DNA of 64,000 nt from Prunella strophiata (GCA_036583965.1 JAZBQD010000030.1:87527300-87591299), one strand, 5' to 3'; numbered from the stretch's first letter, positions 1-14,624 are shown. The notes: generated from the letters alone by a model not told the origin. Numbers and translations: made by a program.

Positions 1-395
1 TTCCTGATCCTCAGAGGCAATCTCTGCTCTGTTTTCTCTCCTGCTTCTTCTAGAGCAGACTCAAAGCCAGCTGCATTGGTGGAGGCTTTGCCATGGCTTT
101 GGGGAGCTTAGGTCTGCCTCTGCACAGCTGGAAGAAGAATTCCCTGCCATGACTTTCATTACTATTGCTGTTAAGAAACACAGGTTATTTGGTTTATTTT
201 TCTGGCAGAGCTCTGCTGAAGTGGACAAATTTCTGCCATTCAGTCCTAATTTCTGTGGTCAACAGATGCCCTTGCTGCATGACCTAGTACTTTTTAGTCT
301 TTCTGTCATTACTTCTTTATTTTCTTGTTAGGCCCAGGGTGGAGGTGTAATCAAATATTCTGTTGTGATGGAAGCTGTTCTTGCAGGAAGGTGAA
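1..395. other. AT-rich noncoding DNA, no feature seen
   Basis: Single-copy-looking sequence with few CpG dinucleotides. I see no recognisable repeat, RNA gene or exon. The only open stretch is about 60 codons and has no recognisable domain. Confidence 0.5.
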
Positions 396-791
396 CTACT
401 TTCTTAGAAGAAGAAAGAAGATTTTATTGGTCATTGAAAAATAGGTTGGGAAAGGGGAATCTGTAATGAGAGCAAGGAGCTCCCCATCTCCATCCCATGA
501 AGTGTGTGAGAGAGACTGAGACCAGCTCCCTCCTCTGTGCAGGTGCAACTGAGAGCAGCAGCAGGTCAGCCTGGATTTTTTCCTTGGCTCAAATGGGCTC
601 TGCCACAGCATTAGCCATGGTGGAACAAGTTTTGACCTCTCTCCTGTCTCCTTCAGCATCACCCACTGCTCACAGACTGCAGAGAAGCCAGGAAAAAAGC
701 CAGAGCCATTGAGAGGCAGGGATGGAAGAGCAGGGCTTTCCTTCAAGTTCCTACCCACCCTTGACCTAATACAATTCACAGGGAGATGCAT
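396..791 (-). other. Minus-strand open segment with a polyadenylation signal, unrecognised
   Basis: An open frame of 131 codons lies on the minus strand, with a shorter open frame on the plus strand. The translation has no domain I recognise. It is rich in S, L and W, as expected from a chance frame in GC-richer DNA. On the minus strand an AATAAA hexamer sits at 423-428, close to the stop codon, and is followed by a TC-rich tract. That layout could be the 3' end of a transcript or of an old LTR. I found no start context, splice sites or repeat match that would decide between these. Confidence 0.15.
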
Positions 792-3700
792 GATTTTTTA
801 CATTTACCTAGCATGAAGTATTTTCCAGAAATCAGTTCTGATTTAAAACATACAAAGAACTTCTTGTATTAAGTGCTAAAGAAACACTTTATTACTGCTG
901 ACATGCAGGTAATTGAAGCCATTTGGAATGCACAACATGTATTTAACAAAAGCACCACTGGATACAAGAAATATCTCCTGCTCTCCCCATACTTGAGATG
1001 ACAATGTGGTGGTTTTAAAAGCATGTCTCTGTCTTTTCCTATCATGAGAATTCCTGAAACCAGAAGTTTTTCCTTGTAATGAACAGAGTCAGATTGCTTC
1101 TTGGCTGCCTTCATTTCCTACTAAGACATAAATAGGCCCGAGTTGAGAAAGTTTATCTGCACTCAGAATCCTGCATTTTGATCAGTTCCACTGTGTTTTA
1201 AAAATATCAACATTTTTAGTTGTTTTGTGCTAAATGGCCTAAGATTTTACTCAGCTGGCACCTGCTAGGGTACAGTTCTATTTCTGATGTTCAGTCTGCT
1301 CTGTGATAACACCTTCAAAGCAAATAGGAAAAAAAGGTTGCTCCCTTGACCAGGAGGTACAAGCAGCATGAAATAAATAAGACAAGTTAACCAGGTTTTC
1401 ATTTGCTAAGTTATAAGGATAGAAAAACTCTGTGTCTGTCTGTCTGCCTATCTATCCAGTCATCTCGCTCTCATAGTTCTCACACATTTGGATTTTACTT
1501 TGTAAAACCAAACCCAGATCACTGTTACAAAATTAAATATTAGGAAATAAATATAAGGAACTTAAATAAAGGAAATGCTACACAGTTTGAGCTGAAAAAG
1601 AATAAAAAAGGCAGATGAAAAACTGTAAGGTTAAGTGCAAAAAAGGTATCTGAAATAATTTCAAAGGAGATGTTTTAAAATTGCCATGACAGCAGCCTTT
1701 CAACTGTGTGCTGAAGAAACAGGAAAGTTACTAATGATGCTCCTGATACTTCTGCTCCTGCAGTCTAGAGTTCCAGCTTCAACTTCAAAGGGAATGATGC
1801 TCACACCTTCTGCTGGCAATATAAAGTTCTCTTCATGCTCAGTCTACAAAACAACAGGTAAGCTATGCTCTTTCATGTGTACCATAAGATATGCAAAGGA
1901 AAACTTCCCACTGAGATGAGCTCAGCTCAAAGGCCTCTGCCCAGGCCATGGAAGGCTCTTTTCTGGATCTCTGTGCAGCTGCTGTTACAAAGCTGCTCAT
2001 TAGAGCACACTGGTGTGCTCTCAGCAGGCTGCCTCCTTAGCTGGTGTGAGTGGCTGAATCTCCCTGGCAGCAGTGGAGATTCAACCATTCATCCCAGCAC
2101 AGGAGTTGAGCTAGCAAATCCATTCCCCTCCAAGGTGGGTCTAGGGTGTCAAATCTGCAGCAACCTAAAGCTCCCTCATCACAGTAATCACAGAGGTGAA
2201 AATATCAATATATTACCCAGCTATTTGGTACATAGTGTCTGAGGGCTGGGAAGCAGCAAGAGTGGCAGTGTGATGTAGGTATCAGCATCAGGCCTGAACT
2301 CAAAGCTGGCTCAGGGATGCTGAGTCTGTGCCTGCCTACAACTGACCCCTGGGTTGTGGTGACCCCTGTGAGAGCATTTGGCTACCAGGTAATGGTGCTG
2401 CATGCCTATATTATACTTGAAAGACTATATTTATGCAATCAGTGGAGATGAAATAAGGACTGAAATTTGTGAAAAACATTTTTTGCCGAATTTCTGTTAT
2501 TCAATGAGCAAAATTACTGTAAAATTGCAGTATTTTTGGAAAATTGTCTCCCACTCAAGAAACCTCTGAATATTTTTTCTTTGCAGTTCTGTGTGAGATG
2601 TTTTCATGGAAACTTTCAAAGCAGATAGTCATGTTTTCTGGCTGTATTTTTATTCCACTTTGGCAATTATTGATCACATGGTCTAGCTTACAATTCTCTG
2701 ATTCTCTTGCATTAAGAAGAGGAGGTGAAACCATGCTGACTTTGTTTTCCACAAGAGTATTTTATATTGTGAATCTTTCTGCTGGATAACTAGGTGGTAA
2801 TTAACTCGTCTATCTTTAATAGTTGAAGCAAAAGTGGGACATGACTGCTGTGAATCACAATTAACTGTATATTTCCTTTCCATTATCAAGCACACCATGC
2901 TAGGTGAGGATTTGATGTGTCAAATTTATAACATATACCTTTCTTTGGACTAGAGGTACCTGCATTTTCCCATCTATGTGTATGTGTTCTGCCCATTCCA
3001 ACATCTTTAGCACCCACCTTGCCCTGATCTGACAAAGCTGCCTCCCCCTGAGAGTGCTTTCAGTACCCTCTTTCTTCTTTGTGTGCCAAGTTCCTTGCAC
3101 TGAGTACCACAAGTAACTTTTCACTGGGTACCAAGGGTAACTTATCACTGAGCATGAGTGAGCACCTCTCATGACACACAGAGGAATAATTGCTGCACCA
3201 GGATTTGTTGCACTGTCAGGAGAGGAGAGAAAATCTTAATTTTCAGACAGTTATAGATATCAAAGGATGCACAGACAGGCACAGAGGAAGCAGATGCAAC
3301 ATCAGATGCCTACCTTTCTGTGAAAATGTCCCAGAAATGCCAAAACCTGTAGGGTGTAGGCACACATTGCAAAGAAACCCTTGGTTACATATGACTGTGA
3401 ATAACAAACTGCTTGGGACTATGGCTCCTGTTGAGTTCAGAGGCTGAAAAGTGCAGCTTCTTTGCTAAATTGCTGCTAGAGAAGATCTTTCAGGTCTCCA
3501 GCAGGGGTTCCTTGCAAAGCAAGAGGTATTTCAGATTGATCTTGTGTGACAACATGGCTGTGGGAGCTGAGAGATGCAGGTATGAACTGCTTCCCTAGAA
3601 ACAGTGATCCATTGTATGTTTGTTTATGGCTCTGAGCATAGAAGCCACTGTGCACACATACTAAAACACACTGGAATGAATCTGGACCCTTCTGCACAGT

Positions 3701-6700
3701 ATTGGTGCATGCTGATAGTGGGAGGTTTGGAGATCTTTTTCTCTCTTTTATTCAGATATAATGAATGTTGAATACAGCCTCCATCAGTGGGGAATGAAAA
3801 AGGTCTACAACAGCAGAATGAATAGCCCAGGACACTCATGTGGGAGACAGAAAGCCTGTATCCAAATCTGTGGTCAGGCAGAATAGGGATCCTACATATT
3901 CCCTGTATCAGGTTACTGCTGAGCATCTCCTGTTTCCAAAGAGAAAATTTCCAGTTCCTTATGGTAATGCCAAGACACATGCACCCACATAAGAATGCAC
4001 CATGCCCATACACACAGATCTGATGGCATTAAAGATGACATAAAATGTGGAAGAAAAGCATTCAGCATCTGTCAATCAGTCAGCATCCTTCCTTTGAACA
4101 GTAACATCACATTTCACAAATAAGCAGGCTGTTGACTATGTAGAATGGAGGCTACAGGATCTTCCTTGGCCTAAATCAGAGCATGCCAGCAAGGAAGAGT
4201 TTGCTCACAGTCATAGAACACTGAATATGCTGGATGATGAAACTAAAGATGGTGATACTTCTTCTTTTCATGCTCTTGGTCCTCAGACTCCAAATGCATG
4301 GTTTACATACTAAAAAAATCCTTTCACATCCAACTGATGTGACTAATTTCCTATCATACTTAATATTTTATTGTACCCTGGATTTTCTTGGAATAGATGT
4401 GTATTTAATCCCTGCTTTTGCAGAGTTTGAATTTTTACTTTCCTCCCTTTTCATCCTTGCAAGAATGTAGTTGACTTTTTCTGACTTCTTCCCATCCTAC
4501 TTCATAGATAAAAGGACCAATTTTTGGAGATAGTGTGCTGCCTAGAAAATATTTTTTGTGTCAATAAATTACTTGTTCCTTCTCAAAGAACATTTCTATA
4601 TCTCTTACTGACCTCTTGCTCCTGGTGTGCTTGAAACATTTATTGGTTTTCTCACCATTCCCCCACTCTGTGATCTCTAGGATTTTCCACTTGATTTCTC
4701 ATGTGCTTTTTTCATTTTATTCTTACCATCTTTGTAGTCTGTGGCCAGACATTGCTGCTGTTGTGGCCAGCAGATGAGGTCACCAGCTACATGTCTACAT
4801 TTGGCAGAATTGATATCTATGTTTCTATTTTTGCTATAGTAGTATCAGTCAGAGACTGGAGCTCCAAAGCATTGTCAGAACTTCATCTCCAGTCCTTGCC
4901 CTGAACAGGGGAAGGGGTGAATAGGCAAAGAGTGGCACCATATGCACAAAATTTAACTTTGTTTTGCTTTTCTTTACTGTGGTAATTTTCAGCCTAAGCA
5001 TGAAGGAAAGTCAGATAAATATTTATCAACTTGATTCTTATCTGAAACAAAACATATGCTTATGTATTCATTATCAGGAGCACAGTAATATAAATAGCAT
5101 GATGGCACACACATACTAGACATCCAGCTCAGGAAGTGTTTGATTTCATGTATTTATGGGAAAATACTATTAGATTTTGGCAAATATGGCATATCTTAAA
5201 TCCTAGCTGTACTTTCATGTAAAGCTGCAAAACTAGAAACTCTGTGATAGCCACTCTGAAGGACAGTAAATATTCACACGAGGATTAAGATATTCCACTT
5301 CAGGAGGAAAAAATGCACGTAACCATATCAGATATTTGAAATGAGAAGTCTGACATTTTCTTGCTTGGCCTGCAGTAAAGAGAATCTAATAAAATTTTTC
5401 AGAAGTGCCTCAAATCACAAAGTATTTTTTGTTGCTGATGGTTTCAGTAGTATTATTTGTTGTAAGCAATTCATTAGCACTGCCTTTTCCCATCTTATCA
5501 TAAACTTTCTGACAATGAAATAGCTGAATGCTACACTTGCAAAAGGAAAAAAAAGAAGAAAATTGATCAAAAATTATCACAGTGTTAAAGCTAAAGAGAT
5601 ACAAAAAAGCTCTGGTTTAATACCAGGAAATGACATGCATTTTGCTTGTTTTGGTGTTCCTCTCTGGAATGCTTTGACAGGCATAACAGCCAAACATTGC
5701 CAAAGCCAACAAGACTGGCAAGAATAATGTCCATATTTAGGGGACTTTGTGGAAAATACAGGAAGGTTTGAAAATCCTGACAAAACTGACCCAGAGGCCA
5801 GCACCCACCCCTTGGTTTTGATCCTGGGAGACTCCATTCATTCCAGTGATATTTTTCAAGTCTGGAGGAGACAAGAAAGCCAACACCCTCTAACAGACTC
5901 AGCTCTGTGTGTGCTGCTGCTGTAGTCTGGTAGAACACTTTCACCAGCAGGTTTTTCACACTGAAAAAAATCCCACTGTGTTTCCTATTCCCTACACTGT
6001 AGTTTTAGTAAGAGAACAGCAGGATTACACAGCCACCCACTTACCCTGCTCCTCTTTGTCCTGGGAAATCAAGATGCCCTGTACCACTTGAAAGGTAACT
6101 GGAACCTGACCTGAGTGAAAATGGTAAAAAATTGAGTTTAACCACTGTGTAAAATCATGCAAAAATTATAAAAAAATACTACTCATCTGCCTATAACTTT
6201 AAAGAAATACAGAATGCTGCAATATTCTCACATACTGGAAAATTATTTTCATTGTTTACAGATGTTGGTGTTTCAAAAGGGGAAAATACTGTTTTCATGA
6301 ATTGTGAAGTAGAAAAAATATTCTGGGGGATTTTGATTGAGTGATATGCTTGAAAACAGAGGTATGATGAATAATGTTTATAAACAATAATGTGCTAGGA
6401 TAAAAAATTGCATAAAGAAAACAATAGGTTTTAAACTCTGAGAGGTCACATGAAGGGTCATAGCTATATACAGCTGAGAGAGTTTAGGATTTAGAGAGAA
6501 AGGGTATGGATAATAATTTGAAAACACTGTTTATCATATAAGTATCTCAAAAAAAAAACCCCCAAAAGAACAGCCTGTCTAGCTTAATCTAGACTTTTTT
6601 TCATAACATCTGAACAAGTCTGTCACTAAAAGTGGTGAGCATTTCACTGTGGTTCTCTGGTGCATGTACAACTGCTGAATGTTCAAAGACCTGTAGCAAG

Positions 6701-8130
6701 AAGTTATCTGCTCTATGTTATAGCAAGGGGGAATAAGAGAAAGAAATTGAATTTGCACAAGAGAAAGAGGAATGGATAACTACACTCTGTTTTCCTAAGG
6801 AAACTAGGTATGCTATGCTGCCTGTGCTCTTGCATTTGTGAGCTGTGTGCATAACTCTAGAATGTGTTGACTAATTTCAACTTAATGGGCAGAAAGGTAG
6901 AATTATCAAACATCTTGAGTGCCTACTATTGCCAGAGATAGAGCATTTAAACTTCCAGTGAGTTTTCCCACCACTAATAGACACCAGGAATGCACAACCA
7001 TCAGGGGGAGTATGGATGAAAGTTAGAGGCAACCACTCAGTGCAAGCAAGTTCTTTTGCTTCCAGTATTTCTGTAGTGTGACAATTCTTTTTTTAACTTG
7101 AAGCAAAAAGATGGCTCTGTCTCAAAATGAAATCCAAAATGGTTACAAGCTCACTGATTAGGGAACAAACCACAGAGAAGAAGGTTGGAGGTTTATAACT
7201 TCCACTTGCACTAGTTGGGTTGGTCTTTTAGGACAATCCATTTTGCTTCCAGGAAATTCTTGGGATGATGATGAAGGAATAGAGAAAGTGAATAGGTCTA
7301 CATTCAGGCTGAAAGAGGAAGGTGAAAAACAGGATCATAGAAACAGTGGAAATAGCATAGTTTCATATGGCTATTTCACAGAGACACACCTGAAGGAATT
7401 AAAACAAAGATGATCATACCTGAAGGAGCATCAGTCAGCAGAATAAAATGGACAGGAACTTCAGTTACTCTGCCACTCTATATTAAAAAGTTTTTATGTC
7501 TACTCTATGCTTCTTTATGAAGAAAGTACTAGAATTGATCCTGAAATGCATCAGCAAAGATCTTTAAAAATGACAAGTTTTAAATGAGAAATAGCACATC
7601 ATTTGGGGTTTTCCTAGTAGCTATCAGAAAGGGACCTTCCTGGGCAAAGTTCCTGTGTCTTTCCTCCTCCACACTGATGGGAATTATGTTCTGACAGGTT
7701 CTGAATTCAGAGGAACAAGGTGAGGAGTACCTGACCAGACAACTTCCACCATCCAAATGGAGCAACATGGAAGGAAAATTAAGTGGTGCCCATTAGAAGA
7801 GGAGAAATAGCTCTAGTGCTGCCACAAAAAGACCTCCCTGGACAGTTCAGTGGATAGGTGCCACTCCTCAGTGGCAGATCACTGAACTTTCAAAATTTGT
7901 GCCCAGATAGAGGGTAAGAAGAAGAAATCCAGCACAGAGACTCGTGTACCTGGGGTACACATAGGAGTTCCAGACAGCAGTACTTCTCTAAAGGATAAGA
8001 TTAAATTTTCTATGACAATTGTAGGAGAAGGAAATGACAACACAGCTGAACTATAAGTCTTATCAAAGTTACTATCAAAAAAGTGGAAATGACTGATCCA
8101 TTTCAGTAAATCAAAGTTGAACTTCACTGC
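792..8130. other. AT-rich noncoding DNA, no gene seen
   Basis: About 7.3 kb of CpG-depleted, single-copy-looking sequence. Open stretches are short (up to about 130 codons), occur on both strands and show no domains, so I treat them as chance frames. The only simple-sequence patch is a short TCTG/TCTA run near 1,432-1,457. No CR1, LTR or RNA gene is recognisable. Confidence 0.5.
1432..1457. repeat. Short TCTG/TCTA microsatellite
   Basis: A run of GTCTGTCTGTCTGCC followed by TATCTATCC gives about six imperfect tetranucleotide units. It is too short to be of structural importance. Confidence 0.7.
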
Positions 8131-8139
8131 TTTCTTACC

Positions 8140-8960
8140 CTCAATGAGCTCATTTGTTGCTATGGAGAGCTTCTACACAAATATGACATTGCACTTAAAT
8201 GTAAGCACCTATCTGACAAAAAAAAAATCTGGGAAAACACAAACATACATTTCACAGTATGTCAGAAAGAATTGCTAATTCAGGTAAATAATGACAGTTA
8301 TAAATATGTAGTGCAGCTTTAAAAAAATAAAGGGCATGATTTATTAAAATGTGACTGTTGCAGATAATAATTTGGTTTGCAAGGTAAGGCTGCCATGCAT
8401 ATAACTTTATGTCATTTATCACAACTGCAATAAAACAATGTACAACACAAATATTGTTTTAAAAAATAAATGCATCAGCTTTAGCAAAAGTATTAATTAC
8501 CATTTTATGCCTAGCACCAGAACAATCTGATTATCTATTTTTCAAGACTCAAAGACATGTTTTTAATAAATCATCAAAAAGCTCACTCTTAGTTTGGAGA
8601 AATAACCCTCTAAGCAGGGAATTATCCAGTGTGTTTCTTCATTTTCCATTACCACAGTGCTCTTTCTGATTTCTATCATGATTAATGTGAGCCAAGATTA
8701 TTGTTAGCATGAAGTGTTTTCAGCTCTTCCTGGAAGGCAAGTGTGTGGAATATTGTATTTCCATCACCTTATTGTAAAAACTGTGGATAATTCAGGTCCG
8801 GAACCTCAACAAAACAATTACATTTGCAAGCAAAGAATTGCATAAGGTTTTACAAATAAATCGAGTAATAACTGGATGGGAGCTCTTTGTGGAATGTTAA
8901 TCATTTTCATAGTCATTAATATGACAGATCAATGGAGGGTAAAGGTTTCATACATAACTA
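8140..8960. other. Candidate conserved noncoding block (AT-rich)
   Basis: About 0.8 kb with no simple repeats or mobile-element sequence but a high density of homeodomain-like cores (ATTA, TTAAT, AATTA), balanced AT-rich composition and no long open frame. This texture is typical of vertebrate conserved noncoding elements near developmental genes. The call rests on appearance only; no alignment could be made. It could equally be neutral AT-rich DNA. Confidence 0.2.
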
Positions 8961-11900
8961 ACATTAGTTACTTATGAGTGAGGCACAGTTTAATATAAAA
9001 AATATCAGAATACCTCTTCTTAACTAGTGGACTATAGCAATCCCCTCAATTTTCTGAAGATAGCACAGACAGAAATGCAGAGACAAGACTGCATGGATAG
9101 CAGGTAGTTCAGATGTAGTTTCTCCACTCAAAACCAATTCATCAAAATATTTCTTTCCCCTTAATTTGTTTCCAGAAAAAACCTGAACAACTCTGCAAAG
9201 AATATGTTTCTCCGACAGTCAACGTGCTTGGTAATATTGTAACCAAAATTGCCTAAACTGGAACTGGGTGAGACTGACATTTTTTTCACGGTGAGTATAT
9301 TCTGCCTGTTTTCAAATACTCCTTTGCACATTCTCAGTTTTGCTTTGGAGTTTGAATTCAGCAAATATGATTTCCTGAGCATGGCCTAAGCTCATTTTAT
9401 GAGTTTTGGTGAGATGGTCCTGTGTTTTCTCTGCACTTGCTCACACAAGCAGCTGCTGCTGAATCATAGCTTCCCCATTTACATTATCAAGCAGCCTTTT
9501 GTGTACACACACTCTCAGGGTCTCACCTACTTCATGTGGTGAAACAACTGATGACCAAGGACACTGGTGGCAATGGGTGACTGTAAGAATAACTGCACTT
9601 GTTGGACAGAAGTGTTTTTAGCCTGGTGTTTCAATAGTGGCCAGGAGTGGATGCTTAGGAAGAACATAGATGTTTAAGCTGATTCTTCTTCAAGCACCAG
9701 GACCCTGAGGTGATGACATTTGCAGAGAACACAAAGTATTTTTAATTAGTCAAGACTAGAAACAGATTTGAAGAATTTTAGAAGGGCCTTGGGAAAGGGG
9801 GAGATAAGGGAATGACAAATAGCATGCTGCTGTTCTCAAATGTCAGGTAAGGGGCACTGGAGGTGACCACTTGACACCTGAGCCACTGGGACTGGCTGCT
9901 GGGTTATACACTTGGTATAATTACATGAGTGAGAGACATGGACATCAATATGGAAAATCTAGTAACTCTCAGAAGGTTTATTCTATCAAAAAAGAATGCC
10001 AAATGGCAGGATGTGAATAAATGGGATAACGAAGCCAAGAATGTAGGGAAGTTTATTTCATCTAAGTGAATAATATGAATCAGATCTAGTGAATAAAAAT
10101 TAATAAAATCTTCTGACTTGTAAGCTTATTGAGATTTCTACATCTATCCATTCCTCGTATTTCTTTGTTTGTTTCAAGTATTTTTCATAGCAGTAACACA
10201 AACTTGGAACTTATTCTGTAATGAAATCCACTAAAGTTACAATGGTAGCCAATGAGCTCAATGGGATCCTGGCAGACCAATAGCAAAGGAGATGGCAGTA
10301 ATCAGAAAAAATGTAATGAAGTTCTACAGCACTTTAAAATAGTTCAGATACCATATGTTTCAAAACTAAAAGAGAAAAGGATGGCTAATTAAATTAATTT
10401 TAAATGAAGTGGGTTTTTTCCACTACACCTGTCAAAATGACGTAATGGTCTGAGTACTGTCAAACATTACTATAAAATAAATATATAAAGTGAAAATGAA
10501 TGACCTGACTTGTTCTCTACTCCATGGCAGCTTTCTCCAAATCTGATTTACATTTGGAGTGTACTTTGTTCCACAAGAGCAGTTGCACTGATATGCCAAA
10601 AGTTGTTCTCAACGAACTTGGGTAATTTCCTAACAAACACTCATATTTGCAGTAATAACAATAAAGCTGCTAATTATTTATTTATTTGAAATTTTATTTT
10701 TTGTAGGACTGGGGGGAAGCAGAGGAGACATTTTGAGCTACAGTATTGAAACAGTAGGCAAAATATATCACATACTGAATCTTAGAATCAAACATAATGA
10801 GGATTGCATATTCAGGCTGCTCTGCACTCTAGATTCTTGTCAGATCTGTCCTACACAGCTGCTTAACTTTTACCAATCCAATATATATCAGTGCTGGAAA
10901 ATGGCTATTTAGGTAGCACTGAAAGCATTTCCTGTTACTTGAGCAGTGTTATCCATCATTGTGACTGCTTGCTTGAAACTTCTGACATTTACATGACTAT
11001 CTCTGGGGGAGGGACTTGGTTGTTGTTTTTAGAAATATTTTCTCTGTCTCTAGCACCTTATTAATGTGATTAGGGATTCTTGTACTTCCACTCTTGCTGA
11101 AAAACAGAATTCACAAATGCTGTGGTGCCTCACACAGGAGTTGATTAGGGATTCTCTTTGAGTTTGCCCAACCTAAACTGCTTAATATAACTAAAAAGGA
11201 GGCTAAAAATAGAATTTTGAGTCCTCAAAATGAATTTAAAAGAATATGAATATCTGCAGTGGTGATCAGGGACTTGGTTGGTAACAAACAGTGTGTGTGC
11301 ACCAGCCTTAACAGAAACAGGTTATTTTTCTAGAATAGGCATAGGTACAATGATACAGAAGAAGTTGCCTTACACCAGAGCAAATATTTCCATGTCAAAA
11401 ATCAGAAAAAGGAAAAGGGAAGGAAACTGGCAAACAACTGCCTTAATGCCAACGCAGCAGTGTTTTTACAAAAAAGAAAGAGTCTTGTTATTCAAAACTC
11501 TTCTACCTCTAGCATGAGTGTTCATCATTTATATCCTTTATTCCCTCTACCTGGCATAGGGCTCTTCTGCCATGATTTCAGGTCTGCTTACCTTTAATTT
11601 ATTTAACTCAAGAGTTAAAAGGTTTTTTTCTTTTCCTGCTCACTTCTGAAACTGATTATCTCAGGGAAAAGAATATGTAAAGCTTGTTGTTAGATTCCCT
11701 TACCATGGATTCAAGTATTCAAAATGCAAAGTCTTTTTAATTCAGACAGGTGCCATCATGGCCTTGGGGCAATCAGGAATTAAACCTGGAGCTGGTGGCT
11801 CTCTAACATGTTTTCCCTGAGTGTACTATAGATTTCACCCTTTGGTACATTGTCTCCAGCATTACTGCTTGTGCCTGGACAGGTTTCTGTTCAGGCTCCT

Positions 11901-13019
11901 TTCTGTGACCAGCAGCAGACAATGTGAGCTCTGCTCTATTCAACATCCCGTGTGGATTTTGTGCTACATTGCTGACCTTTTATGATACCCTATTGTGACA
12001 ATCTTTTTTCTAGTAAAAAATCCTATCACACAGAACTATTTCATCTCCATAATCCCAATGTCTTTTGTATTATCAGTGGTGTTCAGGCTATTTCTTGTTA
12101 GCCTCAGTCTAAGATAATTCTTTCAAGCCGCTGTGGAGTTGGGTCATTTTACATTTCTTGCTCAAACTTGTCAAATTTTACAACAGTAATGGGTAGCACT
12201 TGAATCACATTTACTTCAAACCCTTCTTCCTGCAGCTTCTTCCTTTCAGTGTTTATCAGCACTCTTAAAAGCATGTCTGATAGAAAAAGCTCTTTACTGG
12301 GACAGTATTTCAGTTTAATGAGGATTTTTGCAATTTTATGATCATTTTCTGAAGTCTAGGTACTGCTTCTTTGCACAATGACTTCTGTAATAGGGCTTCT
12401 GAAGTTTTACAGGCTGCATCTCCTCTGACCTATTTCTTTTTATAAACTTATCTATGCAACTTCTCACAAACAAAACATTTGCTGGTGTCTATTTTCCAGG
12501 CTGAGAATTTAATTTTTGTGTTACAGCTAGTGTTTCAGAAGAATACACAGCCTACTCAGAAGGACAAGATACAATTGCTGCAGGCTGGATTCGATTTTTT
12601 TTGCCTCAATAAGGGGGAAGAGGCAGCTGCTACTGCCTCCAATGTGTTGTTTAACTTCCTGGCCAGTTGCTAAAGACTTCTCCCACTCCCTGCCTTGCCC
12701 AGCATCTCTGTGGCAGAGTCTGGCCTTTTCAAAGTTTCAGTTTTTCAAGGTGGGAGTGTCTTGCTTAATTTGACTCAGTATTGAGCTGCTGCACTTTGTA
12801 ATTGCTAAAAAGGAAACAGTCATAGCTCTAATGAAAGTCTTTATTTTCAAGCCTCCATAATCATTCTTGTGGTCAATTTAATTCACTCCCCCTCAGCCAC
12901 AGGCACTCAGTTTAGTCCTGTCATCTGGCCTGTTTGTGAGATTGCCTTTTGTTCACTCTGGGTGACAGAGCTTACTCCAGGAAAGGCATCTGCAGAGGTC
13001 AGACCTGACTGCTGAGCAG
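8961..13019. other. AT-rich noncoding DNA, no gene seen
   Basis: Single-copy-looking and CpG-poor. Open frames are all under 80 codons with no domain. A TGACGTAAT string (ATF/CREB-like) at 10,438-10,446 stands out only because CpG is so rare here. No mobile element is recognised. Confidence 0.5.
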
Positions 13020-13440
13020 TCAAGACCTAACACAGCTGTTAATTACACCAGCTTGGTAATGGGGATTGCTGTGAAAAGCAGAGATATCCAGGCTCAGCCT
13101 CTGCTCCTGCTCAGGGTGGTGAGCAGGCAGAGTGGGCACTCTGCTCACCAGTGCCCTTGGAGGTCGGGAGGGAGGAGTATGTGGGACCCAGATCCTGCAT
13201 GCTGCCTGGCCTGTGGATTGCTTAAAGCAGGAGAAAATCAGAAGCTCCTGCTGGGCATCCCTCATGTTCCCAACAGCTTTGTGCAGCTCAGCCCATACTG
13301 CACATGGCCCTTGAGCCCATCCATTGGCTGCCCAGCTGCCTGGACACAAAAGTTCTTGTACCAGTGCACCCTTTAACCAGTTTACAAGCCTTGTCTCCAT
13401 GTTCACCATGTTCTAGCCCATGGTGTCTGTAACAAACATG
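13020..13440. other. GC-richer block with open frames on both strands, unrecognised
   Basis: About 400 bp clearly more GC-rich than its surroundings. The minus strand is open for 129 codons (13,020-13,409) and the plus strand for 107 codons (13,053-13,376), so neither frame is persuasive. No protein domain is recognisable. On the minus strand the block begins near TGTTACAGACACCATGG, and the size and TG start would suit a degraded LTR. I cannot find the matching CA end or a target-site duplication, so origin is unknown. Confidence 0.2.
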
Positions 13441-14624
13441 TGATACTCAGGAGCTGATACTGCAGCCAATAACAATTAATTCATAAGGGAAATAAAAAAG
13501 CTGATGTCAATATATATTGTCTCACCTTCATACTTCACAGATGTCACATGATAGGGCTTTAATTGGAACTGTAGCTCCTGCAGTGCCATGAACAGCTGGA
13601 TGCTGTGCATGATTTGGGGCAGAGAGGTCAATCAGAGAGCAGCAAACACTCTGGTTGCAGAATGCACTGATTTGCAACTGGGAGATGACACCAAGAAATG
13701 AGTGAGATTTCAAAAGTCAGTAGTAAAGCTGATTTGGGTGCTTCTCTGTAGGCATCTTTACAGATTACATAACACAACTTCAGAGCATGGATCTGGGAGG
13801 TGCCTCTTCACATGGTAAATTGATTTGCTTATAAAATTGCATCAAACAGTATTTTTAGCATCTCTTACTTTTCTCTGCCTAATTAACTTGAACCATAAAA
13901 TAATTTTGCTTCTGCACAAGAATTGCAAAATGCTTGTGCTGTATCAGATTAGTAATAAACATTTTAAATCAAGTAAATGTTAAAAAGAGGTTTACAAACG
14001 GCCTAATATGGATTATGGATAGTCAAGGTAGCAGCCTTAGTCATAACAACAAAATTATTCCTTCCTCCCTGAGTTCAATGACAGCAAAGATCAAGCTTTC
14101 AGTAGAAGACTTGAAGTTCACACAACATTGGGCACATTCTGAGTAAATTTCATTTGCACAGTTACTACATGTTTGCACAAACCAGCATGAAACTTGTCCA
14201 TCATATTAATAATCAAAGGAATTGCAGATATGTTCAGAGCAATTTTGGCTTGGAGGTTTCTTGCAGCAGCAAAGTCTCTATGAGTCAGCCAGATGTTCCA
14301 GAATGAATTATTCAGAAAAGGATTTTCAAGTTAATTCTGTGAAATTAGTTCCTCATATTTTGTATGAAACAAAAAGGTGTTGAGCTTGTGAAGACAAAAA
14401 GAAACCATCCAAACTTTCTATTCTTGGTACATTTAGGAAATTAAGTCTGCCTCTTCAGTTCAAAACTTACAGATGGGTTGGAAAATATTATGAGTTATTA
14501 ATATTCCTCTAGCATGCTAAAAGCCACATTAAAGATTTTAAAATGTTACTGATCCCAGAGAAATGTAAAAGAATCCCTGAGACTAGAATGCTCAGGAAAA
14601 AGGAACTTAGTCTTTCAAGAGCAC
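13441..14624. other. AT-rich noncoding DNA, no gene seen
   Basis: No repeat or exon recognised. Open frames reach only about 70 codons. Confidence 0.5.
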
